A stretch of 64,000 nt of DNA from Aquilaria yunnanensis (Eukaryota > Streptophyta > Magnoliopsida > Malvales > Thymelaeaceae): NCBI GenBank assembly GCA_039654915.1, contig CM077599.1, forward strand, positions 73,872,001-73,936,000, read 5' to 3'. Every line of letters starts with the position of its first letter. The first letter of the stretch is position 1. Shown one piece after another: positions 11,795 to 24,088 of the stretch. Under the pieces are notes generated by a model. It was not told the origin of the DNA. It ran no database searches and saw only the letters and a list, made by a program, of their open reading frames with translations. A program made the translations under genes and the position numbers.

Positions 11795-12610
11795 ATGGCT
11801 TGCAATAATTCTGCAGTCAGTATTTCTCAGCCTCAAATTCCTGTATTTAAAGGTGAATCCTATGAGTTTTGGAGCAACAAAATGAAAACATTGTTCAAAT
11901 CTCAAGATCTATGGGAATTAGTTGACAATGGCTTTACTGAAACAAGTAGAGATGAGGCGAGACATAGAGAAAATCTAAAGAAAGATGCTAAAGCTCTATT
12001 CTTCATACAACAGGCGGTGGACGAATCTATCTTTTTCCAGGATTGCTGCAGCAACAACATCGAAACAAGCATGGAATATATTAAAGATTGAGTATCAAGG
12101 ATCCGCGAAAGTGATCACAGTCAAGTTGCAATCCTTGAGAAGAGATTTTGAAACTTTAAACATGAAGAATGGTAAGACAATTCAGCAATTTCTTACTAGA
12201 ATGTCTACTATAATTAGCCAAATGCGGACGTATGGAGATACTATCACTGATGAGACAGTGGTGGCTAAAATTCTAAGGAGCTTGGATCCTAAGTTTGATC
12301 ACGTAGCAGCAGCCATTGAAGAATCAAAGGACCTATCAACACTCTCCATCGATGAGCTGATGGGTTCATTACAGGTACATGAAGCAAGAATAGACAGGAA
12401 CTCGGCTAGAGAAGAGGAACATGCCTTTCAGGCTCAGGGGGAGAAAGAAAAATCCTACATGAATAGAGGAAGAGGCATGTTTCGTGGCCGAGGCCGAGGA
12501 CGAGGACGTGCACCTATTGCAAGAAGATGGGGCACAAGGAAGAAGATTGTTGGAGTAAACCAGGACAGGCGAGATATGCTGAAAAGGAGACTGAAAGGGA
12601 AGACTACTTG
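11795..12610 (+). pseudogene. gag: Copia gag (UBN2-type) with zinc knuckle, frameshifted
   Basis: The ATG at 11795 opens a capsid-like frame with PVFKGESYEFWSNKMKTLF and later SLRRDFETLNMKNGKTI, typical of plant Copia Gag. A run of five T near 12030-12036 appears to hold one extra base and moves the frame. A second shift occurs in the RGRGRGRG-rich tail. After it a complete CX2CX4HX4C knuckle (CTYC, then H, then EEDC) is readable at about 12508-12549. Gag would package the element RNA. Because of the shifts it cannot be made as one protein. Confidence 0.9.
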
Positions 12611-15600
12611 TTCATGACACACATACGATCTTTACCTTCCTCAAATGAATTATGGTACATCGAGAGCGCCTGTTCAAACCACTTGACCGGTGACAAACAC
12701 AAGTTCAAAGACTTAGATGAAACTCAGAAGTCTCAAGTCAAACTCGGTGACGACAAAGAAATCCAAATAAAAGGAAGAGGTATAGTGGTGATCTATGTTG
12801 AAGGTAAAGAAAAGCTTATAAAAAATGTTAATTTTGCACCTGGTTTGGCCCACAATCTCATTAGTGTCAGGCAATTGGTTGCTAGTGGATTATCTGTTGT
12901 ATTTGGAAGTGGTACTTGCATAGTCAAAACAGGAAGCAATGAAACAGTGTTATGTGCAAAAATGACTGAAAACAAAATGTTTTAGTGGATTTCTCATGCA
13001 ATGGGAAGTATGGGTTGATAACCAGGGACGATGACACCAATCTTTGGCATCACCATTATGGACATCTATACATCAAAGGTCAGCAATTACTCTCTAACAA
13101 ACAAATGGTAAAAGGGTTACCAAAGATTGGTAACTTGGAGCATGTCTGTGAAGGGTGTGCCTTGGGAAAACAAGTCAGAAAATCATTTCCTCAAGGTCAA
13201 GCAAAGAGATCTTCGAAGAAACTTGAGCTTGTGCATGCTAATATATGTGGTCCTATGAGGACAGAATCTTTTGCAGGCAGTAAGTACTTTATTTTATTTA
13301 TTGATGATTATTATCGAATGAGTTGGATTTATTTCATGAAAGCAAAGTCAGAAGCTTTTGAACATTTTAAGAAGTTCAAGGTGTCTCTTGAAAAGCAAAG
13401 CAATGAAGAGTTGAAGGCATTGTGGACTGACAGGGGAGGGGAGTTTCTCTCCAAAGAATTCATCAATTTTTGTGAAGAAGAAGGTATCAAAAGGGAGCTT
13501 ACAGCGCCTTATACCCCTGAGCAGAATGGAGTTGCTGAGCGGAAAGCAGAACCATTGTGGAAATGGCTCGTTCTATGTTGAAATCGAAGAATCTTTCTGA
13601 CAATTTCTGGGCAGAAGCTGTACCCACTGCTGTGTATTTGCTTAACATATCTCCTACAAAATCATTATGGAATAAAACCCCCTTTGAAGCATGGTATGAA
13701 TTTACACCTTCAATGTCTTATTTACGAGTTTTTGGATGTGTGTGTTTCGGCTTAATTCCTGTTAACAGACACAAACTCGATCAAAAGGCAAGAAAGTATA
13801 TTTTTGTGGGCTATTGTTCCAACTCTAAAGCCTACCGGTTATATAATCCAAAGACTAATAACATTACTATTAGTCGAGATGTGAAATTTGATGAACGGAA
13901 AAGTTGGAGTACTATCGAAGACGGGCCAGGTGCTGCAGTGGATACAGAAGTTGATGATGATCAAACTGTAGAAATGATCGGTCATGATTCAGAACCGAAC
14001 ACTCCTGTACATTCACCAGCTGCAGCGTCAGAAGGATCATCTCCTGAAATGCATCAGCAGAAGCAACGGTCACTGAGTAATATTTATTCATCAACTCTAG
14101 CCTTGTTTACAGGAGATCCAATGACAGTTGAAGAGGCTTTATAACATGAAATCTGGAAGTCAGCAATGGAAGAAGAGATGAGCGCCATTGAGAAGAACGA
14201 AACCTGGCAACTCAGCAAATTACCTAAAGTGAAGAAATCAATCAGTCTTAAATGGATTTTCAAAACGAAACTCCATTCAGATGGCAGTATAAAATGACAT
14301 AAAGCAAGGTTGGTTGCACGTGGCTTCACACAAGAACCTAGAGTGGACTATCAGGAGACTTTCTCTCCAGTAGCAAGAATCGATACGGTTAGAATTTTAC
14401 TTGCCTTAGCTGCCTAACTTCAATGGAAATTGTATCAGTTTGATGTGAAGTCGGCATTCTTAAATGGAGAATTGGAAGAAGAAGTGTACGTGGAGCAACG
14501 AGAAGGCTTTGTGATTTCTGGTGAATAACACAAAGTTTACCGATTGAGAAAAGCATTGTATGGGTTAAAGCAAGGTCCTCGTGCATGGTACAGTCGAATT
14601 GATCAGTTCTTTCACACAACTAGCTATGAAAAGAGTTCAAGCGAGCCCACATTGTACTTCAAGAAACAAGGTACTCATGATATTGTTTTGATTAGCCTGT
14701 ACGTAGATGATATGGTGTATACGGGTTCATCAACTGATTTGATACTTGAGTTTAAGCATCAAATGATGAACATGTTTGATATAACTGATCTGGGGGAACT
14801 GCATCACTTCCTTGGGCTCGAGGTACAGCAAATGAGTTAAGGAATTTTTTTGTCTCAACAACAATATGTAGAGAGTTTGTTGAAACAATTTCGTATGGAA
14901 GAGAGCGAAACAATGTCAACTCCGATGAACACCAATGAAAAATTAACAGTTGAAGAATCGACTGAGAAGACAGATGCAAGAAGGTTCAAGAACCTAGTTG
15001 GGAAGCTAATTTATCTTACATATACAAGGCCTGACTTATCTTTTGCAGTTAAGCTTGTATCCAGGTTCATGCATGAACCAACGAAACAGCACTATGGCGC
15101 TCCAAAAAGGATCTTGCGGTATGTAGCTGGTACTAAAGGCTATGGCGTGTGGTATTTCAGGACAAAGACAGTTAAGTTAGAGGGATACACAGATAGCGAC
15201 TGGGCTGGTGCACAAGAAGATAGGAAGAGTACATCCAGAAATTGTTTCAGCATTGGTTTAGGTCCCATCTCTTGGAGTTTAAAGAAACAAACAACTGTTG
15301 CACTTTCCTCAGCTGAAGTAGAGTATGTTGCAGCAGCCTCCACTGCGTGTCAGGCAATATGGGTAAGAAGAATTCTAGATGACCTAAATCAGAAGCAAGA
15401 AGAAGCAACTCGGGTTCATTGTGACAGCAAATCTACAGTAGCCATGACTAAGAACCTTGTCATGCATGGAAGAACCAAACATATTAAAATAAGACATCAC
15501 TTTATTCGAGATTTGGTGGCGAGGAAGGAGATAAGTTTGGAATTCTGTAAGTCAGATTGCCAGCTTGTTGATATATTTACAAAAGCACTACCTCAAGTGA

Positions 15601-15668
15601 AGTTCAAAAATCTTTTGAAGAAGCTTCATATCTCCACCTTTGAATCAAAGGGGAGTGTTGGAGAATGA
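12600..15668 (+). pseudogene. pol: Copia pol (protease, integrase, RT, RNase H), several stops
   Basis: The protease motif reads YIESACSNH near 12655, where the family has an Asp-Ser-Gly triad; Asp is Glu and Gly is Ala. The integrase has the H-H-C-C finger (12985-13200). The first catalytic Asp position reads HANICGP, that is Asn, while the later D (WTDRGGEF) and E (PEQNGVAE) are present. The frame then shifts near 13550. The RT spans 14145-14900 with YVDD (YVDDMV, near 14700) and the family motif DVKSAFLNG. In-frame stops lie near 14142, 14296, 14415, 14527 and 14838. RNase H follows (YTDSDWAG, near 15190) to a stop at 15668 inside the 3' LTR. It is a clear Copia pol but is non-functional as read. 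Confidence 0.93.
15643..15655 (+). promoter_or_regulatory. Copia polypurine tract
   Basis: AATCAAAGGGGAG abuts the 3' LTR and is the expected plus-strand primer of the element. Confidence 0.85.
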
Positions 15669-15900
15669 TTCAAAGAATCCGCTGGAATAGTTGAAGAATA
15701 AGTCAAAACTGTTAGTTTGTTGCTATTTTGTCTCAGTTTAAATGTTAAGTCAGTTGCTGATAGTTTGTTAGTTTACGTTAAGTTGTTTTTTGGTCTTATT
15801 TGTTAGTTTGTGTACTGCCTATTTAAAGGCGTGATGCTCAAGCAATAAAATACAGAGGAATTCCGGTCTTTATTTCTTCTTGCCTGTTCCATTCCTTACA
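15656..15900 (+). repeat. Copia 3' LTR
   Basis: Full-length copy of 11496-11740, followed directly by the AACTT duplication. Confidence 0.95.
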
Positions 15901-16038
15901 AACTTTGCCCCACTTGACGCCCAACGATTCGAAAGTTGAATTTCTCCAATAACGTCTCTTCTGCCTCCTTAGACTGGCATTCTAGGAAAACTCTTAAACC
16001 ACCAAGGTACATTATTTTACATGAACCAATACCATCTG

Positions 16039-18246
16039 TAGGGGCGGACACAGATATTTTTATAAAGGAGGCACTAAAACAATATTATCCTAAATTATAA
16101 TCCTTAGAACAGAAGTTGACCAATTTTAAAGGGAGGCCAAAATACATTTACATTTAAATTATAAAGAAAATCATAGATATTTCACAATTTTAGGGGAGCC
16201 GTAAGTAGGGATGGCAAAATCTGACTAACCCGACCTACCCAAACCTAAAAGCCTAACTTGATCCAATTTGATCAGAAAAGTCAGCGGCCTGAACCCGAAC
16301 TCAAATGACCTAAACCCAAAATATCCGAACCCGAAATGACCAAAACCTAAGATTAACCTGACGTGAACCTGAAATGACTTGATAACTAGACTCTACAAAA
16401 CCCAATTTTAACCTAAATCACCATAAATATATGATCGGTAGAGATTTAAAAGATTGTAATTTTTTTATATATTGCTTATTTATCTAAATTATACAGAAAT
16501 TATGACTATACAGTTTAAGAAATTTTAAAATACTATAATTTTTTTTATTTAAGGGTCTTATCTGATAGTTAAATTAGACGATGACAAATTTGGATGGAGT
16601 AGCAATAGATTCATTTAAGAAAAACTTCATTTACTGCACAATTATTTTTATTTTTTTGGTAATCCCCCACAAATTTGTTGAATTGTTGGATACTTAAATT
16701 GGTTATTTAGGTTTCAAATTTCAAGTTTGCTGCACAAACTTTAATTGATAAATACAATATTAATTTAATATAGTTAATTGTTTTATATCAAGGTATTTGA
16801 GATATGATTTAATTAACATGGTTTTCTTCTTTGTTTGAAATTTGATTTAATTGATTTCAAATATTTTGAATTATGATATTTTATGCCTAGTCAAATTGAA
16901 TTTTTTAATAATTTTTTCTTCCACTAGTATTAAGATTCCCATCATGCCATGTGTTACTAATATTCCTATCTTGTATTAATAGGAATGGTAAACGTAAGAT
17001 TAGTCTTTAATTATTTTTCTTTGAATTTAAATTTAATTTACCATAAATCCTAAACCTAAATCCAAAACCCTAAAACCCTAAATAATTACCCTAACTTAAG
17101 TCATAAGCCCTCAATTCTAACTATAAACACTATGTCTAAACCTAAATCCGAAATCCTAAACCTTAAATCCTAAATCCTAACCTTAATTGAAACCTTAACC
17201 TTTACCATAAATCTAAATCCTAACCTTAACCATAAGCACACACTCTTAAAAATAAACCCTAAACCCTAAACCTTAACACTTAATCTTATTCTTAACTCTT
17301 ATCCAAAACCTTAACAATTAATTCTAAACTTTATTCTAATCCTTAACTTTCTTCTTTTATTACCTTCTATATTTAATAAGTTTTATATTTTAGGGCTTTT
17401 ATATTTAATAACTTCTTTTTTTTCAGGAACATTCATTTTTAACAGGTTTTATATTCAAAGACTTTCACATTTAACACGTTCCATATTTGGCTTCATCTAA
17501 AATAAGTAACTTGCATATTTAGCAATTTTGATGATTAAATTACAACATTGGTCCTCAAACTTTTAAGTATAGTGCAATAAGGTAACTAAATTTTAAAAAT
17601 TTTCATTTTAGACACCATAATAATTACAACATACATCCCTAAACTTTTCAAATCTTTATATTTTCACTTAAAATTTTTGAATTTTTGCAGTTTTGTCACT
17701 GTTAGAGTAATAATGAATTAGAGTTATATTTTGTAGCAATTTCATAGCAAAAATTAGATATCACTGCAAATTTGTCAGAACACAATTAAATTTTTTTTAT
17801 AAGTTTTATTAATTTAACATACTAAAAAAATTAACATGAATTAAGTGCACGAAAAATTGAATTATTTAAATCAAATTTTAACAAAAAAAATTGAACAAAA
17901 AAATTAAATTGATTAAGTGATTTCAGCATATATACCTGTAACCCCAAAAAAACCTGATTGGTCAACCTAATTTTGGACTGAAATATGATATGAAATTACT
18001 CAAGACTGAAATTGGCCCAACTTGTATTGGACCTGAACCCAAGTAAATCCAACCCAACCCAACCCAACCCTAACCTGAAATTCACTTAATCTAAAATCAA
18101 CCAGAACAAAAATGACTCGACTTGAACCTGATGTGGACCTAAATTCACACTAACCCAATTAAACCCGAACCTGAATAACCTAACTCGACCTACCTGATTA
18201 TCATCCCTATTTTAGCCCCCGTTACCCCCATTTAATTGTGCTCCTG
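16039..18246. mobile_element. hAT-like element in the LINE ORF1, 8-bp TSD
   Basis: The left end taggggcggacaca and the right end attgtgctcctg are degenerate inverted repeats. They are flanked by ACCATCTG (16031-16038) and ACTATATG (18247-18254), 6 of 8 matching, the TSD length of hAT elements. Removing the segment rejoins LINE ORF1 between its LCESY and DGIGSC residues. The homologous uninterrupted frame reads LCDEEGVGPC at about 34625. The outer element itself is only about 200 bp; the bulk is a second insertion. Confidence 0.65.
16206..18209. mobile_element. Nested hAT-like element (TAGGGATGG termini)
   Basis: It starts TAGGGATGGCAAAA and ends with the inverted form ATCATCCCTA. Both ends are followed inward by degenerate acccgaccta or aacctgaa motifs. 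Such termini are common in plant hAT non-autonomous elements. I could not find a matching 8-bp duplication, so the boundaries are approximate. The interior has CCCTAA-like repeats (17041-17290) and no gene. Confidence 0.45.
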
Positions 18247-18744
18247 ACTATATGATTCACATAAACCTTAGATTGTCTCTACCAACTCCACTTGCTTTAA
18301 TTCACCTGCAGCGCGTCTCTTAAGCCAGGCTGCTTCTCATCCTTTAGGCTACCAATATATCTCTTCCCTATCTCTGCACCTTTTACAGTTGTATTTCCGG
18401 TTCCCCTAGTTTTGTCAATCTTCTTAAGTTGGGATATTATTGACCCTCATATTGAAACTCCCAATTCATATCGAGTTCAGTTTCAATTCTTTCTCCATAG
18501 AACCAGCATTTTTAACATCCTTTGACTAAACAAAGCCAAATCTAAAGCCTTTCATTGACCTCTTCCTAGCAACATATACATCTATAGCTGACCCAAATCT
18601 TTGAAACACTTTCCACAGGTGCTTGGATTCCCAATCTTCAGGAAAATTAGTAAAATAAAAGAATGTCGAAATCTGGTCAGTTCATCCCCTTGTGAAGATT
18701 GTTTGCCCTACTCTTTCCCCCATACCATTTACCTGAGTTAAAGT

Positions 18745-19244
18745 TAGAGGTGAGTATTCAGTTTGTTTAGTTTAGAACCGATCCAAACATAATGATCTGA
18801 TTCATTTTCAGTTTTACAAAGTGTATCTGAATTGCCCTAATTACATGTTAGATCTTATCTGAACAGTCCGAATCATATTTCAGTTTGGTTTATTCGATTA
18901 TCTTTCTAAGACCTAGACACATAGTACATGAAAAAAAAAAAATAAGATACATATTAAAATTTTTACTTCCCATACCCAATGTTAAAGAAGGATAGGTAAT
19001 TTATTGTCTAAAATTAGTAGGAAATAACTTTATACATGTAGGGTCATTATAGAAAATAGTAAAATATTTATTACTATTCGGTCTATTTGGTTTTAAGTGC
19101 ATGATTTGATAACTGATCCGATAACCAAATATGAAATTTGGTTTTGATTCGAATAGACCAAACTAGAAAAAAACTGAACCATTTTATTCTAATATAATCA
19201 GTTTTCTCAAATTTTTTCTTTTTATCTGAATAATGCTCACCCTA
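18745..19244. mobile_element. hAT MITE, 8-bp TSD
   Basis: It starts TAGAGGTGAGTATTCAG and ends CTGAATAATGCTCACCCTA. The flanks are GTTAAAGT (18737-18744) and GTTGCAGT (19245-19252), 6 of 8 matching. These termini are typical of plant hAT MITEs. It sits in the 5' leader of the LINE ORF1 remnant and has no coding capacity. Confidence 0.75.
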
Positions 19245-19300
19245 GTTGCAGTCCCTCAGTTTGTCTCTCGCGCACTCTTGCTCTCTCCCTCTCATTTTTT

Positions 19301-19650
19301 TTCTCATTAAAAGTACATGATTATATAAATTAATCAAATAATGCTCTTTATTTAACTTTTATTTATATTTTCTATTTTGTAATTAAATAATGCATTAATT
19401 ATTTTGTATTTTCTATTTCCATTATTTTTTATCTAGAACCAGCCAACCGTGGCTTTCTTTCATTTGTTATGTAATTTTCATTAATTAAAGAGGTGGTCCT
19501 ATAAATAATTGAAATAATAATAATAATAAAGACAACCCGGATTTGCTTTAGCCCAAGGTAAAACTACAGAACAGAACTCCCTCAAATTTCTGGAAGGACA
19601 CATTTCATTTTCTTAAAAATTTAATTCTATAGTAATGCTTCGTTTTCTCA

Positions 19651-19688
<38 letters not shown>

Positions 19689-19765
19689 TTATTTCATATT
19701 TCAAAATCAGATTTAGTATAAAACGTAAATTAAGATTGTTTAATGAACAAAAAATTAAGATCCCG
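19301..19765. other. AT-rich spacer with A/AAAAG tract
   Basis: No gene. A 41-bp stretch at 19314-19354 recurs at 49744-49784 with one mismatch. An oligo-A tract passing into (AAAAG)n lies at 19651-19688. Confidence 0.5.
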
Positions 19766-19774
19766 AAAATGGAA

Positions 19775-21554
19775 GGCCTAAATGTACCATTACTCCTCCA
19801 ACTTTGCCAACTCACACGAGTTGGTCCATTAACTTTGACTAAGTATGACTTAGTTCTCAAACTTTGCAAAATCATGCGACTTGGTCCTCAAACTTTTTAG
19901 GTTATGAGACTTAGTCCTTCAACCATCATAATAAACTACAACTTTAAGTCCCAACTTTCAATCTTTCAACAAAATGACTCTTCTTTTTTGAAACTTCTAT
20001 TATCACTAAACTCGTGGGTTAATAAATTTTATTAAATTGTTAAATACATAATTAACTAGTTAAACAACTTACAAAATAATAATTCAAAAAATTATATACA
20101 ATAATTTAAAAATATTCTAATTATTTAATAATCTATATTTTTCTTATGTTGAAAAAAAATACTTTGGTTCACTTATTGGAAAGAAAAAAATTATTTTTTA
20201 TGCACTCCACTATTATGTTGATCAATTATTTTTCTAAATATATTTTTTGTCACATTTTTCATACAAAAAATGCAACATTAGGGACTTATAAATTTAGAAA
20301 TCATTTTAGAGGAGTTCTTCTTTAAGTAGATTTAGTTTTCAAACAATTTTCCAAATTAAACTTTTTGGCTTTAATATTATGTGATCTAGAATTACTATAC
20401 CACATCATCTTGAAACTAATTCATTTCTTGCAATTCTAATGCTAATGAAGATGGCACGTACTATAACTGCATTGGTTTTTTATCATTTGTTTTTGAACAA
20501 AAATTTGGGAAAAAAAACTAATGAAGATGGTATGTCCTATCATTTTTTATTTACTTTAGTTGGATATAAATAAGAGTAGGGAATTTGGGCAAAAAAATTT
20601 AATTTAACCAATTAATTAGAATATTGCTACTTTTTTTTTTCTTTTCATGGAATCCAACTAGTATTTATATTTGAAAAAAAAACAAATTATATATAAAAGA
20701 GCCAATAATATATAAAAAAATTGAAGAAATAAAGAAGGTAAAGAAGCACTAAGAAAGAATATAAGGAAAAAATCATTCCAAAGTACTGGATTATTTTTTT
20801 TTTCTGTATTTTTCCTCAAATTTCTCTTTAGAGACAAATGATAAAAAACTTAGGTACTTATATTACATACCATCTTCATTAGCATGACAATGCAACAAAT
20901 GAATTAGTTTCAAAATGATGTGGTATACTAATTCTAAATTACAAAATATTAATACCAAAAAGATTGATTTATAAAATTATTTGAAAACTAAATCTACTTA
21001 ATGCAAAACTCTCTAAATTGATCTCTAAATTCATAAGTCCCTAATGTTGCATACTTTTCACAAAAAAAAAAAAAAATTAGAAAAAAATATTTATAAAAAA
21101 TAATTAATCAACATAATAGTGAAGTGCATGAAAAATAATTTTTTTGTCCAATAAGCCAACCAAAGTAATTTTTTTAAAAAATAAGGAAAATATAAATTAT
21201 TAAATAATTAAATTTTTTTCAATTTTTGTATATAATTTTTTTTGAATTATCATTTTTTAAGTTATTTAATTAGTTAATTATGTATTCAACAATTTAGTAA
21301 AGTTTCTTAACCTTTGAGTTTGGTGATAATGGAAGTTCTTAAATAGAAGGGTTATTTTGCTGAAAGATCGGATGTTAGGACTTAAAGTTATAGTTTATCC
21401 TGATTGCTGCAGGACTAAGTCGCATCATTTAAAAAGTTTGAGGACTAAGTTGTATGATTTTTCAAAGTTTGAGGACTAAGTCATACTGAGTCAAAGTTAA
21501 GTAACCAACTCGTACGAGTTGGCGAAGTTGGAAGACTAATGATGCATTTAGGCC
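19775..21554. mobile_element. Fold-back Mutator-like element, TSD AAAATGGAA
   Basis: The two arms (about 19775-20492 and 20836-21554) are long inverted repeats of roughly 720 bp, both starting GGCCTAAATG and then ccaactttgccaactc or its variant. Perfect 9-bp duplications AAAATGGAA flank it (19766-19774 and 21555-21563), the MULE hallmark. The 340-bp centre is AT-rich and noncoding. Long arms without transposase make it a fold-back type non-autonomous MULE. Confidence 0.92.
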
Positions 21555-21563
21555 AAAATGGAA

Positions 21564-23640
21564 CTCCTGTCGAAGGTAGAAACAAATTTAACAATTTGTG
21601 GCATTAAAATTTGAACTAAGGAATAAACTTAAAGTTGGAGACAAAGTCGAAAGGAAACGACAAGGGAAGCAAACAATATCTAGCATAATAAAGAAAAAAG
21701 ATTTGATTAATTTGTAGTGGCAGAGTTACACTTCTAGGCCTTCTATTTGAATTAGTCACTGCTAATAGTTCCTTTATTTTATCTCATCTCATGTTACAGA
21801 TACGGTTCTAATGTTCCATTTTTCGTACTGTCTTAAAAACTTTGAGGTGAAATTGCAAGTTTCGGAGATGGGGAAGAATGAGATGAGAAATAAAAAAGTG
21901 AAGAAATACTGATTTTTTCGATTTCAAATCTCTTGCTTTACCGTACATCCCCCTCTAAGACCACCATCATTCTTCATTCAAAAGTAATGGCTGGTCCCGG
22001 CCAATCAGCTTAGCTGGTAAGTAAAAAAGATACCCACATCGCCGACTAGGGTTCAAACAGTACGTGCAGCATTTTCCCCAACCAAGGCATCTTAGTAGTG
22101 TTAAATTTCAACTAAAACCCTCCTGTTTTCTTACAGCAGTCACTTTCCTCTTTCTCTCTCTTATGATACCTTCAGCTATCTATACTTGTAATGCTTCTGC
22201 ATCTATAAAAAAAGGAACAAAAAAAAAGGGTTGGCCAATATTTTTTTATCTCAGCACCTTCGCATCATTTTCTCCCTCCAAATATTCCCCCTCCAAAAAA
22301 TGCCCTTCATTATTTTAAGGCTTAAATACACATTTAATCCCTCAAGCCTACACATTTACACGAGTTAGTCCTTAAAAATTGACTTATCGCGAATTAATCA
22401 TCTATGTTAGACAAATATGTGACTTAGTCCTAAAAGTTCGGAAGTGTGTGACACTTAGTCCCGCAATTGGTCGTGGGCTGTCATGTGGCCATGCCGCCAT
22501 TAAGGTTATTTGCCCCGCCACCACCTGCCACCATCTTTTCTATCAAATCCGGCTGGTTCTTCTCCCCATGCCCACATCGCTAGTCTATTCTCCTCCTTAG
22601 CCATTAACCGTCGGTCGCTTTTCCTCCTCGTGCTCTTACCGTCGGTCATTTCTCCCCACCAGCCGCATCTTTTCGCTTCTCCTCCTCACTTTTTCTTGTG
22701 TACTCACTGTCAGCCATTTCTCTTTACCGGCCACATCTCATCCTCGCGCCCACACCATCGATCTCTTTGCCTTCTCGGCCACTCTTTATTTCTCCCTTCG
22801 AATCCCTTCCCCAGCCCATTGAATTCGGCTCACCTTCGACTTCTTCTTTCTAAGAGTCAACCTTGTCTACCTTTTCCTTTACTTGTGCTTCTGATTACAT
22901 CCCTAGCCCCTAGCCATCACCTTGTCTTCATCAAATCCATTACCCTTTGTTACCTCCTTCAAATCGTCTACCTTGTGATTGACAACATGTTGGTGATGTG
23001 TGGTGAAGGATATTGAGGGAGATAAGTTGGAAGGTGGAGGCAGCAGCAGCAGAGGAAAAGGGAAAAGAAGGATCAGTGTTGTCGTTCCCAGCCCAGCCCC
23101 ACCGGGCTCTACACCACATCAGCCTGAAAATAAACACCAGCCATTTTTTCATCCATTCAATGACTAACCTTGTGCAAGCAATTTGTTCCCTTTATCTAGC
23201 CTTCAAGAATCAATTGTCCCACTTATCTGAAAAAAGCAATTTCCTAAAGACACAGTAGATCAGGAATGAAGATGAAAAAAGTACTTGAAAAGCTCTGCTA
23301 GTCACCATTTTTACTGCCCTGCACGTAATATACAGCCATGAGCATGTTGTACATACCAAAGTTGCATAGGTCCCCTGTGAGGATATATATATATGTATGT
23401 ATGTATGTATGCAAAGTTCATGAGAGGTGAGCCTTACCGTCTCCAATTTAAAAAACTTAAAAAATTTTAGAAACATGAGCTAAATTCAGATTAATGCTTG
23501 AAAAATCCATTTCAGCATTATATATTGTTGATCATTTTTAGAGTGATAAAATCCAATTTGAAAAGCAAGGACATCTTTCTCCCAAGACATGGGACAATGT
23601 CTATATGAATAAAAATGTAAATTTCGGGTGTTATACATTT
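21564..23640. other. Intergenic, repeats and pyrimidine-rich tract
   Basis: No gene supported. A SINE-like head lies at 21990-22060, a repeat shared with 50300-50440 at 22190-22316, and a pyrimidine-rich, moderately GC-rich tract at 22480-22920. The open frames of that tract are low-complexity Ser/Pro/His/Leu and are judged spurious. At 22318-22470 the sequence ggcttaaatacacatttaat followed by gacttagtcc motifs resembles one arm of the MULE family at 19775, without a second arm. Confidence 0.4.
21990..22060 (+). repeat. Possible tRNA-derived SINE head
   Basis: CAGCTTAGCTGG (22006-22017) matches an RNA polymerase III A box and GGTTCAAAC (22050-22058) a B box, at a tRNA-like spacing of about 33 bp. 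It does not fold as a whole tRNA, and a 3' end and TSD were not found. Confidence 0.3.
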
Positions 23641-24088
23641 TTTGTTACATGAGTGTGAGAAGAAACCTAATGACATTGTACTTATTCAACTTTTCCAACT
23701 GAGAATCAATGCTCTTCTTCCCCTCCTTTAGTTCATACTGCTTGGAATACTTGGTAAACGGTTTCTTCTTACACTTGCACCAGTTCTTGTAGAACCTTCT
23801 TCTAGCCTCCTCTCTCAAATGTTGTGCAATACGGTATTTAAATAGCAGAGGTCACAAGTTGTGTTCACATAGCCTACGACTCCAGCAACCACCATAAAAA
23901 AAGTCTCAATAACTGTGACGATTCCACAAGTCTCCTTCTTGTTCTTGTGAAGCTCTGCATAGAACAAAGTTGATACCGAATGAACTACTATCCAACAGCA
24001 CATAGAGAACAATAGTTAGATGAAGATGACATAAAATTATCATTCTTAATTGAACACATCAAAACAAACAAATAATTTGGATAACTAT

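Larger units (their letters stand above)
11496..15900 (+). mobile_element. Complete Ty1/Copia LTR retrotransposon, TSD AACTT
   Basis: Two 245-bp LTRs (11496-11740, 15656-15900) are flanked by perfect AACTT duplications at 11491-11495 and 15901-15905. The internal order is gag, protease, integrase, reverse transcriptase, RNase H, which defines Copia. The LTRs differ at 7 of 245 positions by my count (about 97% identity), so insertion is relatively recent, but the coding region has several frameshifts and stops. It inserted into LINE ORF1 sequence in the opposite orientation to that LINE. Confidence 0.97.
10774..19300 (-). pseudogene. LINE ORF1 remnant (RRM-like domain), split by three insertions
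   Basis: On the minus strand, 18670-18530 encodes an RRM-like segment with the motifs FTNFPEDWESKHLW, VFQRFG and DVYVARKR. The same motifs occur in the better-preserved LINE ORF1 at 35163-34948. The reading continues through 18255, is interrupted by a hAT-like element, resumes at 16030-15906 (motifs DGIGSC and GGLRVFLEC, matching GVGPC and GGMRVLLEY in the second LINE), is interrupted by Copia, and resumes at 11490. The tail from about 11400 to 10774 is heavily decayed. A CT-rich 5' leader lies near 19260-19300, beyond a hAT MITE. I found no ORF2. ORF1 of plant L1-type LINEs encodes an RNA-binding chaperone-like protein; this copy is dead. Confidence 0.75.

Noticed and set aside
22510..23016. 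168-codon plus-strand ORF
   Set aside because: Pyrimidine-rich low-complexity translation with no domain; overlapping frames are also open.
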